From the NCBI RefSeq assembly GCF_000003815.2, contig NC_049995.1, positions 7,959,626-8,019,625 on the forward strand: a stretch of 60,000 nt of DNA, read 5' to 3'. How positions within the stretch are numbered: the first letter of the stretch is position 1; every line of letters begins with the position of its first letter. Shown here piece by piece: positions 44,606 to 56,712 of this stretch. Source of the DNA: Branchiostoma floridae. Taxonomy: Eukaryota > Chordata > Leptocardii > Amphioxiformes > Branchiostomatidae. The notes below the pieces were generated by a model, which saw nothing but the letters and a program-made list of their open reading frames with translations, had not been told where the DNA came from and made no database searches. The position numbers and the translations under genes are program-made.

Positions 44606-44920
44606 AATATATAGCATATGATGTACAATACTACTACACGGTATCCACTTTCAATACTAGCAAATGATGCGCATTTGAAATACTAGTATGTGATGTGAAT
44701 AACAATATGTGATGTGGTGCCATTTCTATCATTGGCACGTACTACCGGTGTCTTTATTGCCGATACCGTCCCCTTGGGTATGACCTGGTCGCCCTTGAGG
44801 TTCAATGTCAAGTTTGTCAACTGAAGGATGAGGTTTAAGAGAGATGACTGCGCCCGTCGACGTCTCCTAGCAACCAAGAAAGATCTATATATCATCCACC
44901 ATCGGATAGAATTGTAATTA

Positions 44921-45485
44921 GGTCATGTCGATTCGATTACATGGGTGACATCCGCGCGCGCATCAATTTTCGGGCGTTCGAAAAAGGAAAAGGTTTACAC
45001 CATGCAGTAAGTCGTATACTGTAAATGCAGAAATTTTCGCGGTGTTTTTAAGTTCGCAGTTTTCTCGTTTCCAATTCACTGCGAACTTAAAACCACCGCG
45101 GACATTTTTCCATGGCAGTAAGAGGCTACAGTTCATGGCGCTACCGCAAACTTAAAACCACCGCGAAAAGTCCTTTTTCCCGCTATCGCGAAATTAAATA
45201 CCCGCCACTTGCATCTACAGTATACAAAGTAACTGCAAAATGAGTACATATATGCCGTAAATTGGCGTAAAATGAATACTAAAAATTTGATGCCAATAAA
45301 ATCAATTCAAAAGTCAAAGGAAGAATATGTGAATTAAAATTGTTTAGTCATTTCTTCAACCTTTCTGACCACTTAGATTTTTTAATGAAGGCAACATTTT
45401 TTGCCAACCTTTTCTATTCTGCACGCTAGCATGAGTTTTAGGGTTCCCAGAGGATGTCATCCATATAATCAAATCAACATGGCCT
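44921..45485. mobile_element. TIR element, family M1, carrying a nested insertion
   Basis: Left end ggtcatgtcgattcga...gtgacatcc and right end gatgtcatccatataatcaaatcaacatggcc. The interior is interrupted at 45016-45233 by a complete M3 element. Without it the length would be about 347 bp. Confidence 0.75.
45016..45233 (-). mobile_element. TIR element, family M3 ('ttcgcggt' palindromic), nested
   Basis: Ends atactgtaaatgca and tgcatctacagtat are inverted. The interior is ttttcgcggtgtttttaag, gaacttaaaaccaccgcg and atcgcgaaattaaa. Orientation opposite to 48760 and 54379. Inserted in an M1 element. Confidence 0.85.
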
Positions 45486-45489
45486 TTTA

Positions 45490-46657
45490 CATCCACTACC
45501 TTGTAATCAGGTAATTTGATATAGCTACAGACGTTTGGATTAAGGGCTGATGCACTAAGAATATCCTTCGTTGAAGTCCATATCATGGATTATTTCATGG
45601 ATGTCTGAAGATAATTCATTTGACAGCTTATTTATCAGTCTGGTTCGTCTGACATGCCAAGGGCTATCATTACGGGCTTGTAGCCTTGATTGACATTTCC
45701 CTGAGGAAACATAGCTCCTTATTTACACCCCCGCATTCCCTTCAAGGATTTGTCTCTGGCTTCATCCTTCGTTTGTCTGTCCTCTCATTGGTTAAATCGG
45801 CCCAATAGACCTCTATGATAAGATGTCAAATGGCTACGACAAAACCACACTATCTATAGCATCTTTCTGTAGAATGCGGCTTTGCCTTCGCTAACAAAAA
45901 GATGAAAAGTATTCTATTTTTATCACAATCCATAGTGCCGGGCACTTTTCTTGCATATGATTATGAACTCGTTTTGTTTAAAAATTCCCGGCATAGAACA
46001 CTCCCCTCTCCTAAGGTAGACATTTGGTACCGTCCTGACATGTTGAACCGGCGCCCGGCATACTAATGATTTATGTCTTCACGTTGTACTGAGAGAGATT
46101 CCTACCTGAACCCCATCTCGTCATAATCCTTCACTATTACCAGGTCAGCTGTCCTAAGCTTGTCCTTTATCGTCTGATGTTGGTAACCATGGTAACGCTG
46201 AGGACAATAAGAGATTAGGTAAACGTAAGTATTGGAGATGTATGAACGTTGCGTAGGTCGTTATTTGTGATTTATGAAATGCGTTATAGCGTAGAATTGA
46301 TGTATACGGTCTATTTTAGGCTGTCTGGCTCTACCTAGACTGGTAAACTATGGGGAGGAGATGCTCACAGGGATTGTAGACTTTACGGTAAGGGCTGGGT
46401 TGTTTGTTTATTTGTTTGTTTGTTTCTTCTTTGGCTTGGAGCTTCCATAGCTGTTTTACTTGGTACCAATTTGTCACTAAATGATAGTTACTGAAACAAC
46501 CGGATATGGTTTTTGAAACAGTGCGATGTATCAGCTAACGTGCCTCCACTATCTTTCGTCAGTGAAACAAACATGTCGTTCGTAACCATAGAAACGGACG
46601 TAACCACAGGAACAAGTACTCTACACTGCGTTCTTACAGTCTGGTAACAAAATGCTA
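45490..46657. other. Gene-free stretch with an X-box
   Basis: Moderate GC, unique-looking sequence; no exon supported. Contains the X-box match at 46183 and short (tttg)n at 46405-46425. Confidence 0.4.
46183..46196 (+). promoter_or_regulatory. X-box (RFX) motif
   Basis: gtaaccatggtaac matches GTHNYYATRRNAAC at every position and is nearly palindromic. RFX factors use such sites at ciliary gene promoters. No adjacent gene recognised. Confidence 0.4.
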
Positions 46658-46853
46658 TCTTACCTTTATCCGTGAGTTGACCTGTATCTGTTGTTTATCG
46701 AAAAAAACACACATGTATTTGGGGATAGCAAGTCGACAGACAGTGGTTTCAAACCGTATATTGAAAATCTTGCAATTTGAAACCACCGCCCATTGATAAT
46801 TACCAATTTTAGAACAACGGATATAGGTTACCACACGAATAAAGGTGGAGTAG
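46658..46853. mobile_element. TIR element, family M5, diverged
   Basis: ttacctttatccgtgag...cctgtatctgtt at the left; acggatataggttaccacacgaataaaggtgg at the right; interior acagtggtttcaaac and tttgaaaccaccgc as an inner inverted pair. Confidence 0.65.
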
Positions 46854-47134
46854 CGTTACAGTCGTGAGCTCTAGATTCAACGAAATGGATCTCCAGAGAT
46901 CTATAGTCGCATATGTTAGCGCAGGAGCATCTGTTTTGATGTTCATGCGTTTGATGTGACAGACGGGTAACGTTGATTGGGCAATACAGAACAAGATACT
47001 CATTCCAATAGGACCCTATAGACAAGAGTAATATGTCATTGGTCAATTGGTCATGCACTGTCCAGAGAAATGCATGGGATTGTAATTCAGAATTGTTATC
47101 TATATAATATTTTGAATGACGAGTATTTGGCCCA

Positions 47135-47345
47135 GAACCGAGAGGTCGTGGGTTCGAAGCCTGTCATGCAGCCGATCTTGGGAAATGTACCCTACGTGAC
47201 TTTCCTCATTCCACCTGGGGGGTAAAAATGAGTACCTGACTTCGGTTGGGGAGGTAAAAGGCGGGGTCATGGCTCCCCCTTCCAATACGTACCCTGGATA
47301 ACAAACAACCCACTGCCCCCACGGCCTCAAAAAGTCTATGGGACT
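47135..47345 (+). mobile_element. SINE family S1, most complete copy
   Basis: gggttcgaagcc at 47150-47161 is a Pol III B-box. The body has gtgactttcctcattcca, gtaaaaatgagtacctga, cttcggttggggaggtaaa, taccctggataacaa, aacccactgccccc and ggcctcaaaaagtctatggga. A tRNA-derived head without coding capacity. Confidence 0.7.
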
Positions 47346-48759
47346 ACCTTTAATTTGCCTTATCAAGCCTTTTATTCCTGGTACGTGGCACTGTTACAAT
47401 AAATTACTAGTATGAACTTGAGTGTGGTGTCACACTGCCCTTGTCTGTCCAAAGGAAAGTAATAATATTAGAACAGATCTTTTCCTTCCAACGTTAACGG
47501 TCTGTAGACTGTCTTAAGACGTGTTATTCTTAATCATGAAAGAGAACCACTTAGACAGGGTACATGAGACAAGTCCAGGTGTAGCGGTCTCCAGTGCCTC
47601 TTGCTTTGACAGGGTCTTAAAAAATTACCCCTTAGAAGAGCCCTCTTGAGACATTGTGTCCCTTACAGGCGTCAGGGCTGATATAAATGTGGCAGCTACA
47701 GCTGGCTTGTGGCCCAAACTTCGCGTGAAGTGGTCTAGAAGTTGTGTAAAGGTCGCCTAATACATCATAAAATGGCGAGACTGGTTACATTGTTGGCTAC
47801 TGAATATATTACATTAGGTCAAAGGTTTTCATTTGTCATGAAGTGTTAGATGTTGTGACAGACTACCACTGATTAGAAGGCAAGAGATGTAAGTCAACTA
47901 CCGTGTGTCTATGTCCGACCGTTTCCAAAATCATATCCAGTTGCTTGAGTAATTATACTTTTTCTATCTCCACGAAATGGAGATTTTGATTATCTCTGTC
48001 TATCTGTTTGTGTTCTCAGATTTTTGCAGTCAGCATATAACACTATAATCTCTGGGTGGATTGTAATGACTTTTGGTATGTGGATAGGGGCTTTGGAAGA
48101 CGACGGTAAAGATCAATTTCGGCCCCCTGGTCTGAGACTTTGGTACTGCAACAGAACTTGCAGTTTATGCATCTTTTATCCTAGGTATGCTATGGTCTTG
48201 TTATAGTAATTGTTGTCTAGAACTCAGAATCAATTTGATGCCGCTTTTGTTCTACCTATGGTGTGTCGACTGTACGCACTGACACTTTTGACCACAGCGT
48301 TTTTGCCCGCCTTTTGACTTAGAGTCAGACAACCTTGAAAAATAAGCTCACCAAAGCCGAACAAATCCATCTATCACCGCTCAATTGGGCAAAAGTGAGC
48401 AGAATTCAGGTAAACATTGACTAATTTCACGCTCGGGTGGTTCTGAATGGTTCAAGGGTGCACAAGAGTTCACAATCCTTTTGACGGAGGGAGTGAGAAT
48501 AACAGGTCCGACGGCTACCTTTGGTCGTAGTGGTCTCATATGGCAAGGGGGCGTCTCAGTTTCCCTCGGCGTAATGAAATTGTGAACAAAAACGGTTAGA
48601 AATTGAAAGCTATCTTGTAACGCTGCCGTATACCTTTCAAGTGGAACTTGCAAAAATACCGTGAAACATTAGAAATGTCAAATGTAATTTGTAACCTAAG
48701 CTAGGAAGTAATCAACTCGTACAGCGAGGTCAGTTGAAGTTGAACTTTATAGAATACCA
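47346..48759. other. Gene-free stretch with one SINE-like unit
   Basis: A GACA-family unit in inverted form lies at about 47970-48210 (tccacgaaatggag hairpin, gtggattgtaatgacttttggtatgtgg, cggccccctgg). The rest shows no supported exon. Confidence 0.45.
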
Positions 48760-48973
48760 ATACTGTAAATGCATTTAAGTTCGCGGGGATTTAATTTCGC
48801 GGAAGCGGGTAAAAGGACTTTTCGTGGTGGATTTAATTTCGCGGTAACAGCATAGACTGCAGTCTAATACAATAATAGAAAAATGTTCTCGGTGGTTTAA
48901 AGTTCGCGGTGAAGTGGTCACCGCGAAAAACGCGAACATTAATCCACCGCGAACATTTCTGCATTTACAGTAT
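48760..48973 (+). mobile_element. TIR element, family M3, complete, 214 bp
   Basis: atactgtaaatgca (48760) and tgcatttacagtat (ending 48973) are perfect 14-bp TIRs. The interior is built of aagttcgcgg, aatttcgcgg and inverted ccgcgaac pieces, so the whole element is largely self-complementary. Confidence 0.9.
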
Positions 48974-48989
48974 TTCTCTCAAGAGAGAT

Positions 48990-49280
48990 ACAAATGTAAC
49001 ATCAAGACTGTAGCATGTCTAGGAGAAAAGACACCAAAAAACAGGCGTTCTGATGCAGTACCCAGGTCGGCCACATGGGGGCCCAACATCGACAATGGCC
49101 TTTGTCTCCCTAAGACCTATACCAAATGTCATCATAATACATCCAAAAGGTTTTAAAGCTATATATACCGTCCACATATATCCGGAAGCACACACAAATA
49201 TGCACAGACAAACATCCAGAAAAGCGAAAAACTCGATCTACCTCCATTTTTCATGAAGGTGAAATCTAAAATTTACCTTC
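48990..49280 (+). repeat. SINE-like unit of the GACA family, diverged
   Basis: atgcagtacccaggtcg, acatgggggcccaac, accaaatgtcatcat and a hairpin ctccatttttcatgaagg at the 3' end. Begins about 20 bp after an M3 element. Confidence 0.55.
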
Positions 49281-50014
49281 GGCGAAGGTATAGCCCTTTC
49301 CAGTGGTTGATGAAACGAGCATTGCCATTGGTTCAAAACGTCATAGGGCCAAGGTATTACCAACTGAATTATCGGCATTGCGTTATGGCATTGTTTTCAG
49401 GTGAAAAGAATTCCTCTTATGGCTTATAGGCTTAGACATATGAATTTTTCATGTCTGTCGCCATGGTTACGTCCAAAATAGTGCCAAAATAGAAATAATC
49501 CTGTTTGAGAAAACATACTCAATCAAATCACACCTAAAATTCTTTACATTCTTGAAAGTTTTTATGATGACAGACTATTACGCATGTAGTGGTCAGAAAT
49601 ACCATACCGAACGTTTTGTCCATACACGTGCCTTGTACCTTACGTAAAGCATATTTGCAGGTGCGGTCTAGTGTAGGGCACTTCACGCAACATAGAAATC
49701 TCTCCATGCAAATTGACAACACGTTTGTCGCTCTAAACAGTCATTAGTAGTGTTTTGATGGCGTGTGTCAAGAGAACAAATTTGTCTGACCAAACTGTGC
49801 ATACCAGGCATTCCTTCTTGATGGAACTCATTGTGACTTACGTAGAGTAATTACTCACATGAGCATAAGTGCAGACTGGGTGGTTGGGTGAGTGCGGTGA
49901 CTGCGGTCAATATTCTAATTTTGCGATTTCCCATGCAAGCTTATCAGGTCAAGTCGAGGGACTAGGTAGGTCGGTTGTTCTTTTTACAGTCATTAAGTCC
50001 GTAAAAAAATGGAG
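49281..50014. other. Gene-free stretch
   Basis: Nothing supported. gtcgccatggttac at 49459 is an imperfect X-box. Confidence 0.4.
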
Positions 50015-50420
50015 GTGTAGGTTTGGGTCTTTCTATCTGTGTGTGTTGCCGGATATTTTGGTTAAGATAAATTTAAAGCCCCGGATAGATTCCGATGAAA
50101 TTTGGTACGTCGATAGCTGTTGCAAACTCAGGATTTGGGCCTCCTGTTGGTCGACCTTGATATTACAGCAGAACTACCGTGTTCTGCATCTTTTGTCCTG
50201 GATATACTGTGGTCATGATATTTTTCCATGGCACCAATTATGCAAATATGGATCTACTTTGCATAATCGATGTGAATATGCCACGTTTCATGTAAGTGGT
50301 AAATGATAGGATTTTCATTTTTGTGACATGCATAAGTTAGCTAAAGATGTACATATTTTTGCAATGACTATGTAAATGTATTACACATTTACATAATCAT
50401 GGAGCTATGAGGTCTTTGAA
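50015..50420 (-). repeat. SINE-like unit with octamer motif, inverted orientation
   Basis: ccccggatagattccgatgaaatttggtacg, ttgatattacagcaga, ccaattatgcaaatatg and ctttgcataatcg in the order of 25866-26100 and the reverse of 4440-5300. The 145-codon frame across it is not considered coding. Confidence 0.6.
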
Positions 50421-51204
50421 CTCTTGCTTTTATGCAACGGTATCCAGTTGAATAATATCACATTTATCTATTTTCTTTGTCATACATGCATATGTCAGGA
50501 GTACTTGTCAACTTCGTTCACCTTTCCCTCTTGCATAGCTACCTTCAAAATTGATGTCAAGGACATAGCGTGTTATCAATGCGCTATCATTCATGTTTGA
50601 GTACTGTACAATTGTGTTATGCAAAACTTCAGATAAGAAAAACCGAGATCTTGACAAACAAAAACGTACGGAGTTTGTTTTTCTGTGCCCATACGTGTCA
50701 ATGGTACTGAAGAACTGAAGATTGTGTATAAACACTACGATATAATAATTCTTCGTTACCTAGCATTGCATGATATGTAAAGTATTTGTATATTGACCAT
50801 ATCGTATTATCAGATGGACCGCCAACACTGATATCTAACCCTTATAACATCTGGTACCCCGTAATAATGTTACCAATAGCACAACAAAGGAATGCACAGG
50901 CAGTCTCAGGTCAGATGTTTGAAATACGGGGTAAAGAAGGTATTTCAACTATTACAAACAGTTCTGTTAATGTGTTCTTTTAACCACCAAGGAACTTCCG
51001 CAAAACTTCCACTCAGCCTGTTTTCGACTCAGTAGAATTATTGACCAATACACTATGTTTTCTAAACGCCAAAAGTTTAGTATGCGATCATTAACTGGTA
51101 CTGTGGGTACAGTTTGTGTGAGAGTATGCATAGATATATAGTTAGGTAATCTAATGTGGAGGTATTCATTGCATTTCCAAGTCTAACACTTAGTAACATA
51201 TTTT
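50421..51204. other. Gene-free stretch
   Basis: AT-rich, nothing supported. Confidence 0.45.
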
Positions 51205-51345
51205 CAGGGTCCGAAAATGTCAAAATCATGCGGTTGGAAAATTTACGGGCTATTTTTTTTTGCACTTTTATACTTCGGCTACCGGGCTATTTTTGGGTGA
51301 TGGCCGGGCCCCAGATTTAAAAAAAAATTCGCACCCGGGACCCTG
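51205..51345. mobile_element. Short hAT-like terminal-repeat element
   Basis: Starts cagggtccgaaaatg and ends cgggaccctg. CAGGG-type ends are typical of hAT transposons. The interior is non-coding (141 bp). No clear 8-bp target duplication was seen, so the class is tentative. Confidence 0.45.
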
Positions 51346-51430
51346 CGACAAAACAGACACGTTAACTTAATGGTTAAACCACCGAGAAGTATCCGACAGT
51401 CCACTGGGACAAATTTGTGGTTTCAGAGCC

Positions 51431-51460
51431 CACCCCCCCCCCCCCCTCCCTCGGGGGGCT
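51431..51460 (+). repeat. C-run low complexity
   Basis: A long C run then ctccctcggggggc. Similar C runs at 9650 and 25428. Confidence 0.8.
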
Positions 51461-51824
51461 ATGCCTCCTACGAGCACTGGTGCAAAAAAGAACGTTGCAT
51501 AGAATAAGTTACTTTGATTGAAGTCTATATCTCAACAAGGAGTCCATTGATACCGATATAACATGTTTATAGAGCTGCCTACTAAGTAAATCTTTCACCT
51601 CTGTATCATTTTTCCTACACTAGGAGAATGCTAGATCAACATGGCGAGAATAAATGAGGTAGTTACCGGTAGAAATCCTCTAGCAAACACAGCTGGCACG
51701 TCAACAAATGGACACATGACCAGAAATGTGTGTATAATGATAAACTCCAGCAAATTCCTTCATTAAAACTCACTACACATTAGATATATAGACAAATGTA
51801 GAATTTGTCTCTTTTTATGGATAA

Positions 51825-52300
51825 GGCCACAGCAAGTACGTTTTATGGATTACATCAGCGCTCATTAATTTTCGCCTGATTTTAGAAAAAAAATCCTCTT
51901 TGGGGATGGTCCGATAGACCAAAAATGCTGTGTTGTAGCCTAATTATAATACTTGTAGAAGTGACACTCTGGAGGTAGCCATGACTATAGTTTCAGAAGT
52001 GAAACTTGTTGGATAGTTGTTAAAGTGCAACCAATATGGAAGACAAGAATGTAGTTGCCAGCTTGGCAAGTGATACCAATGTACCGCACTAGTATCACCT
52101 TTACTACTACTTCTTATTCTTTAATACAGGAATGAATGCCTTCTTAGTTTGATGCCACGTTTTGTCACTTCAAATCTTGCTACAACATTTATGATGTCTA
52201 TATTGAAAATCTAGCCATCTTGTTTTTTTCTCGGTATTTCATTATTTTTTGCACTCTGAATATGATGTTATCCATAAAACTAACTTACTGTGGCCTTCTG
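51825..52300 (-). mobile_element. TIR element, family M2, copy 1
   Basis: aaggccacagcaagta...tatggattacatca at the left and gatgttatccataaaactaacttactgtggcctt at the right. The interior is the reverse complement of 55450-55945 throughout (cacgttttgtcacttcaaatct, aagtgaaacttgttgga). About 475 bp; no transposase frame. Confidence 0.82.
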
Positions 52301-53843
52301 GTCAAAGCAAGTAAACATGTGGACATGAAGGGTTGTTGTAATGCCCCATGGGGTCTCTAAAGTAATCCGTTATATACTTTAATATGCTACATCCCAAAGT
52401 TGTGATGCTTAAAGCCAATTTGATCCCATGAAATTGTCATTGATACACAAACCTTTTAGGGGCAGCAATACATTATCATCAACATCGGTCAGCGTGTTTG
52501 TGTTTGTCTAATAATTCTTAGTCATGTTGTCGTCCTAGATAATGGACGGATCGTGTTCCTTGTCAACCCACCTTTCAGGTATTTAGTCACTCCTTAAGAT
52601 ATTTCATCAAGGGCCACTTTGATGGTCCTTAAGAGGGCATTACTCAAGCTGCACCGGTTGCGCTGTCAGGGGACAAACAGTAAAGGGAGCGCTCGCGCCG
52701 ATAAAAGTTAAAAGTTCATGGTAGCTTCAGTTGTGATGGTTTCATATTTCACTATACTGGAAGGTTAATGTTGAAAAGAGAGGTGAGTTTTTTTACGTTG
52801 AAATAGCATTTGCAGCATTCGCAAGTGGTGTTATGTTTATCATAGAGAGTTTTATGTACAGAAATATTGCGTGGAAAACAGTTGCAAGTCGAACTGAACG
52901 TTTAAAACAAGGGGGAGGGTGGGGGGGTAATGGGGTCTGAGTGGATATGGCGGTTGTAGGTACAAAATAATGTCCCAATAATGAACTGCCGTTGAAGGTT
53001 ATATATTCGGGCAATACGATCTGAAAGATGGCAGTTACTTAAACAATCGGGTAGAATTTATTTTGGAAACAGTCAGACGTTTCAGGTAGGTAGTCCCAAT
53101 CTAAAATTTGAGAAGTCTGGCCGTTTCCAAAATCATATCCATTTTTTGAGCAACTGCATACTGTTATCATGCATATTTGAAACGTATTCTATTTATGTGC
53201 AGTTTGTTTTAATTCCGTCCAAAAGTGTGCAAGTTATTACGTCATTGAAATTATAGGAGAAAATACAAGTATATCAAATACGATGTTAAAAAAATACCTT
53301 ATCATTATGATGCTGTAGTGGTATGACTCAATTTGATGTTTGCCTAGCTTTATTTACTATCCCATTATACAGGACAAGTCTTTGTCATATAGAAATAGTG
53401 GGCGCCACCTGTGTTAGATACTGATTACTTTTGGGATACGGTACTTTCGGACAGAGGTATACATGCATTCTGTGTTAATCAGTATCTCTATACAACACAC
53501 GTCCTTAGGGATTGTCAAGAAAATCAAAGTGTCATCGTAACAAAGTTATTTCATTACTTCATCAATACGTATACGTTCATTCATTGATAGTATGCTGCTA
53601 GGTATGATTATAATAAAGTATTAAAGACTTTTAATTAACGAATGAGAGAGAACGACACTCGGGTTGATGTATTGGCAGTTAAGTCGTTGCAGTTTATGCA
53701 GGACATTAACACAATATATTTCACTGTTGGGAAATCAACAAAGTAGAAATAGTTTTAGTGCTTTATCGCGGAGTGCAATCGAAATAATGTAATGCATTTC
53801 TTGTAATCAACTTTCTTAGTATATCATGATTAGTTACACCATG
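52301..53843. other. Gene-free stretch
   Basis: A GC-richer patch at 52650-52700 (gctcgcgccg) and a G-run at 52910-52930. No exon supported. Confidence 0.4.
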
Positions 53844-53854
53844 TTAGGAGGGAG

Positions 53855-53925
53855 CACACACGCACACAAACACACATACACAAACACACACACGAACAAA
53901 GACACACAGAGACACACACAACATT
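53855..53925 (+). repeat. Imperfect (CA)n microsatellite
   Basis: acacacgcacacaaacacacata-type sequence over about 70 bp. Confidence 0.85.
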
Positions 53926-54378
53926 GGGAGCCTAGTGTAGGCTAGTCTAAATTGTCTGCAGTATAAGTTTACAATGCCAATACAAGAGGGATTATCGGTA
54001 TGCATGAACGATTCATTGAGACGTATAGTACGTTTAGTTGGCAGAGAAAAAGTTAGACAACCTGACATTACAGAATGCCCGATAAAACGCTTATACAGAC
54101 GTCCTAAACGAAAAGGATCCTACATCTGCTTGGAGAGTAACTATGCATATTCGCACTACAGTTAAACGTTATGACAGGACTTCTGTATCATCGCACATAC
54201 GTGAAATATCTAACTGTCCGGTTACGATGTGCAACGTATAATTGACGTAGTAATTCACATATTGTGTGCGTAAGCAATTACGTAGATGGGGCTTTAGAGT
54301 GTTAGATACCGTGTCATACGCTAATGGTATCACCTCCTTCAAATCGTTTCAATAGCTCTAGATATACGTCATCACTGA

Positions 54379-54592
54379 ATACTGTAAATGTATTTAAGTT
54401 CGCGGGGATTTAATTTCGCGGTAGCGGGAAAAGGGACTTTTCGCTGTGGATTTAAGTTCGCGGTAACACCATAGACTGCAATCTAATATCATATTAGTAA
54501 AATGTTCGCGGTGGTTTTAAATTCGCGGAGAAGTGGTCACCGCGAAAACCGCGAATATTAATCCACCGCGAACAATTCTGCATTTACAGTAT
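54379..54592 (+). mobile_element. TIR element, family M3, complete, 214 bp
   Basis: atactgtaaatg... and ...catttacagtat ends; same length and orientation as 48760-48973 and highly similar to it over the whole element, suggesting recent spread. Confidence 0.9.
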
Positions 54593-55449
54593 ATGGTCCC
54601 TATAACCAGTAGGCCATTGCGTCGTATTGGGTCATATGAGCACATATCATTGTAGACTTTAAAGGCAACTCTTTGACCACCTTCTCCTTGATTTCTTACT
54701 TAGAGTTAATATCACCCAAGCGTCTTGATGATATGCATAGGGATGGTACACTGGTATAGTATTGTGTGTTGGACACCTATACCTACCTACCTACCTAGCC
54801 ACTTGACCTCCAGGTCGTTCGGGGGACAGGGTAACCATGAAGATGGAGAGTTGTATACTTATTTTTCTGCGTAATCGCATAGCTCGAGAAGCTATAAAGG
54901 GATACTGGGTAGGTGGCATGGGTGGGAAAACAAAAGTCAAGTTCGATAATGGGCCCCAAGTGGCTTTCTAAGGTACTACAGGAGACTGATTTTGACATAT
55001 ACATGTATCGTGTTCTGGATATGTTATGGTCATGATTTTAAATGGTAGATAGCTCTTGGTGTAGAGAGTAAGTTGGGCCTGCTAACGTTCGGAGCTGCGG
55101 GGGCCAATTCTGTTTAAATTTTAAGTCCTTGGTTTGTATGACCAAGTCAAACTTTGTATTGAGCCTTCAACCTACAGGATACAAATTGAGTGAGCAGTGT
55201 AACATTGAGCTATCGCACATGTGCGTCATACCTGCATACCTCGTTCTATCTCTCAAATACCCTCATAATAATCACAACAATGAACTTCATCTCGGGAAAT
55301 TAACTTGTCCTCGCAGCTTACAAAACTAAATGGCCACGACATTTATAGGTTTACTTTTCCCCTGGATTTGAAGCATTCTTGGATCGGCAGCATATTTTGC
55401 ATGCCTGTGTGGCACTTCGCCTTTTGATGCTTTCGGACTGTTTCCTTTG
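54593..55449. other. Gene-free stretch
   Basis: A (ACCT)n run of four units at 54781-54795; a diverged GACA-family fragment around 54950-55110. No exon supported. Confidence 0.4.
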
Positions 55450-55945
55450 TCAGGCCACAGCAAGTAAATTCTATGGATGGCATCCTATGCAGAGTGCAAA
55501 AATTATACGATAGCGCGAACAAGAACAAGATGGATGAAAAAAAGATGGCTGAATTCTAAAAATAGACACCATAAATGTCGTAACGAGATTTGAAGTGACA
55601 AAACGTGGCATCACAACTAACAAGGCATTCATTCCTGTATCAAAGAAGTTAACTAGTGTTGTTTAAATGATACTAGTGTGGTACACTGGCATCACTTTCC
55701 AAGTTGGCAACTACATCCATGGCTTTCATATTGGTGGCACTTTTACAACGATCCAACAAGTTTCACTTCTGCAACTATAGTCATGGATACATCCCTACTG
55801 CCACTTCTACAAGTATAATTATCAGGCTTCAACACAACATGTTTGCCCATTTTGGTCTATCTGACCAGCCCCAAAGAGGAATTTTTTTCTGAAATCAGGC
55901 GAAAATAAATGAGCGCCCTGATGTCATCCATAAAATTTACTTGCT
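55450..55945 (+). mobile_element. TIR element, family M2, copy 2
   Basis: aggccacagcaagtaaattctatggatggcatcc at the left and gatgtcatccataaaatttacttgctgaggcctt at the right; interior tgaagtgacaaaacgtgg and ccaacaagtttcacttct shared, inverted, with 51825-52300. Confidence 0.85.
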
Positions 55946-56489
55946 GAGGCCTTAGCACCCCGTTGGGCACAGTGTCAGTGATATATGTATGGACAAATAC
56001 AGGAGCCGACAATAGTACTGAGAATAGCCTACCAATGTGTCGTATTCAATTATACATGTGCTGTATGAATGGGGAATCGTGACACTATGAGTTGAAGTTT
56101 TGAACCTGGTTTTGGCTGAAGACTTTGACAAAGGCAAGAGTATTGTGTTTTTTTAGAAGTAGATGCGAGATACCAACAATAGTTTTTTTTTGGATAGAAA
56201 GTAAATGTCTTCACTTTAGATATTTGAGTAGCACTGTGAATTCATATTCCTTATGTGTTTTGATAAAAACCGATACGAACCTATATTTGTACCATAACTA
56301 AGAAGCTGAACCTAGTATATGCTTGGCTACGATATTCGTACCAACATGTATATGTTTATAAACATATCTTTGTGAACTGTAGGTAGTCAAGTCGGGTAAA
56401 AATGTGGAATAGGACAAATATGCTCCTACGCACGAATGTAAAGGTATCATAGATACATATAGAAAGTATTACAGTATCGTTGATAACGG
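55946..56489. other. Gene-free stretch
   Basis: AT-rich, nothing supported. Confidence 0.45.
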
Positions 56490-56707
56490 TAGTTCACCTT
56501 TATCCGTGGGGTAACCTATATCCGTTGCTTTAACGATAGGGTACTTCGGCATATCAGAGTTAATGTCAACGGACGGTGGTTTCAAATTTCTATATTTTCA
56601 AAATCTTGCTGTAATTTTCAATTCATTTCACTGCCTGTCGACTTGATTCCATGGACACTAAAGAAAAGAAAACGGAGAAAGGTTACCCCACGGAAAAAAG
56701 TGAACTA
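56490..56707. mobile_element. TIR element, family M5
   Basis: tagttcacctttatccgtgg...taacctatatccg at the left; aaaggttaccccacgg...gtgaacta at the right. Its right end lies about 5 bp from the stop codon of the coding-like minus-strand segment 56713-57078. Confidence 0.8.
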
Positions 56708-56712
56708 TAGCC

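Noticed and set aside
44683-44895. Minus-strand frame with a possible acceptor (ggttgctag) and exon-like text
   Set aside because: Two frames look equally open, the donor is weak, and it lies among SINE and MITE debris.
49869-50306. 145-codon frame
   Set aside because: Reads through a SINE-like unit whose other copies do not keep the frame.
54795-55004. 69-codon minus-strand frame
   Set aside because: Lies over repeat fragments; no domain or signal.
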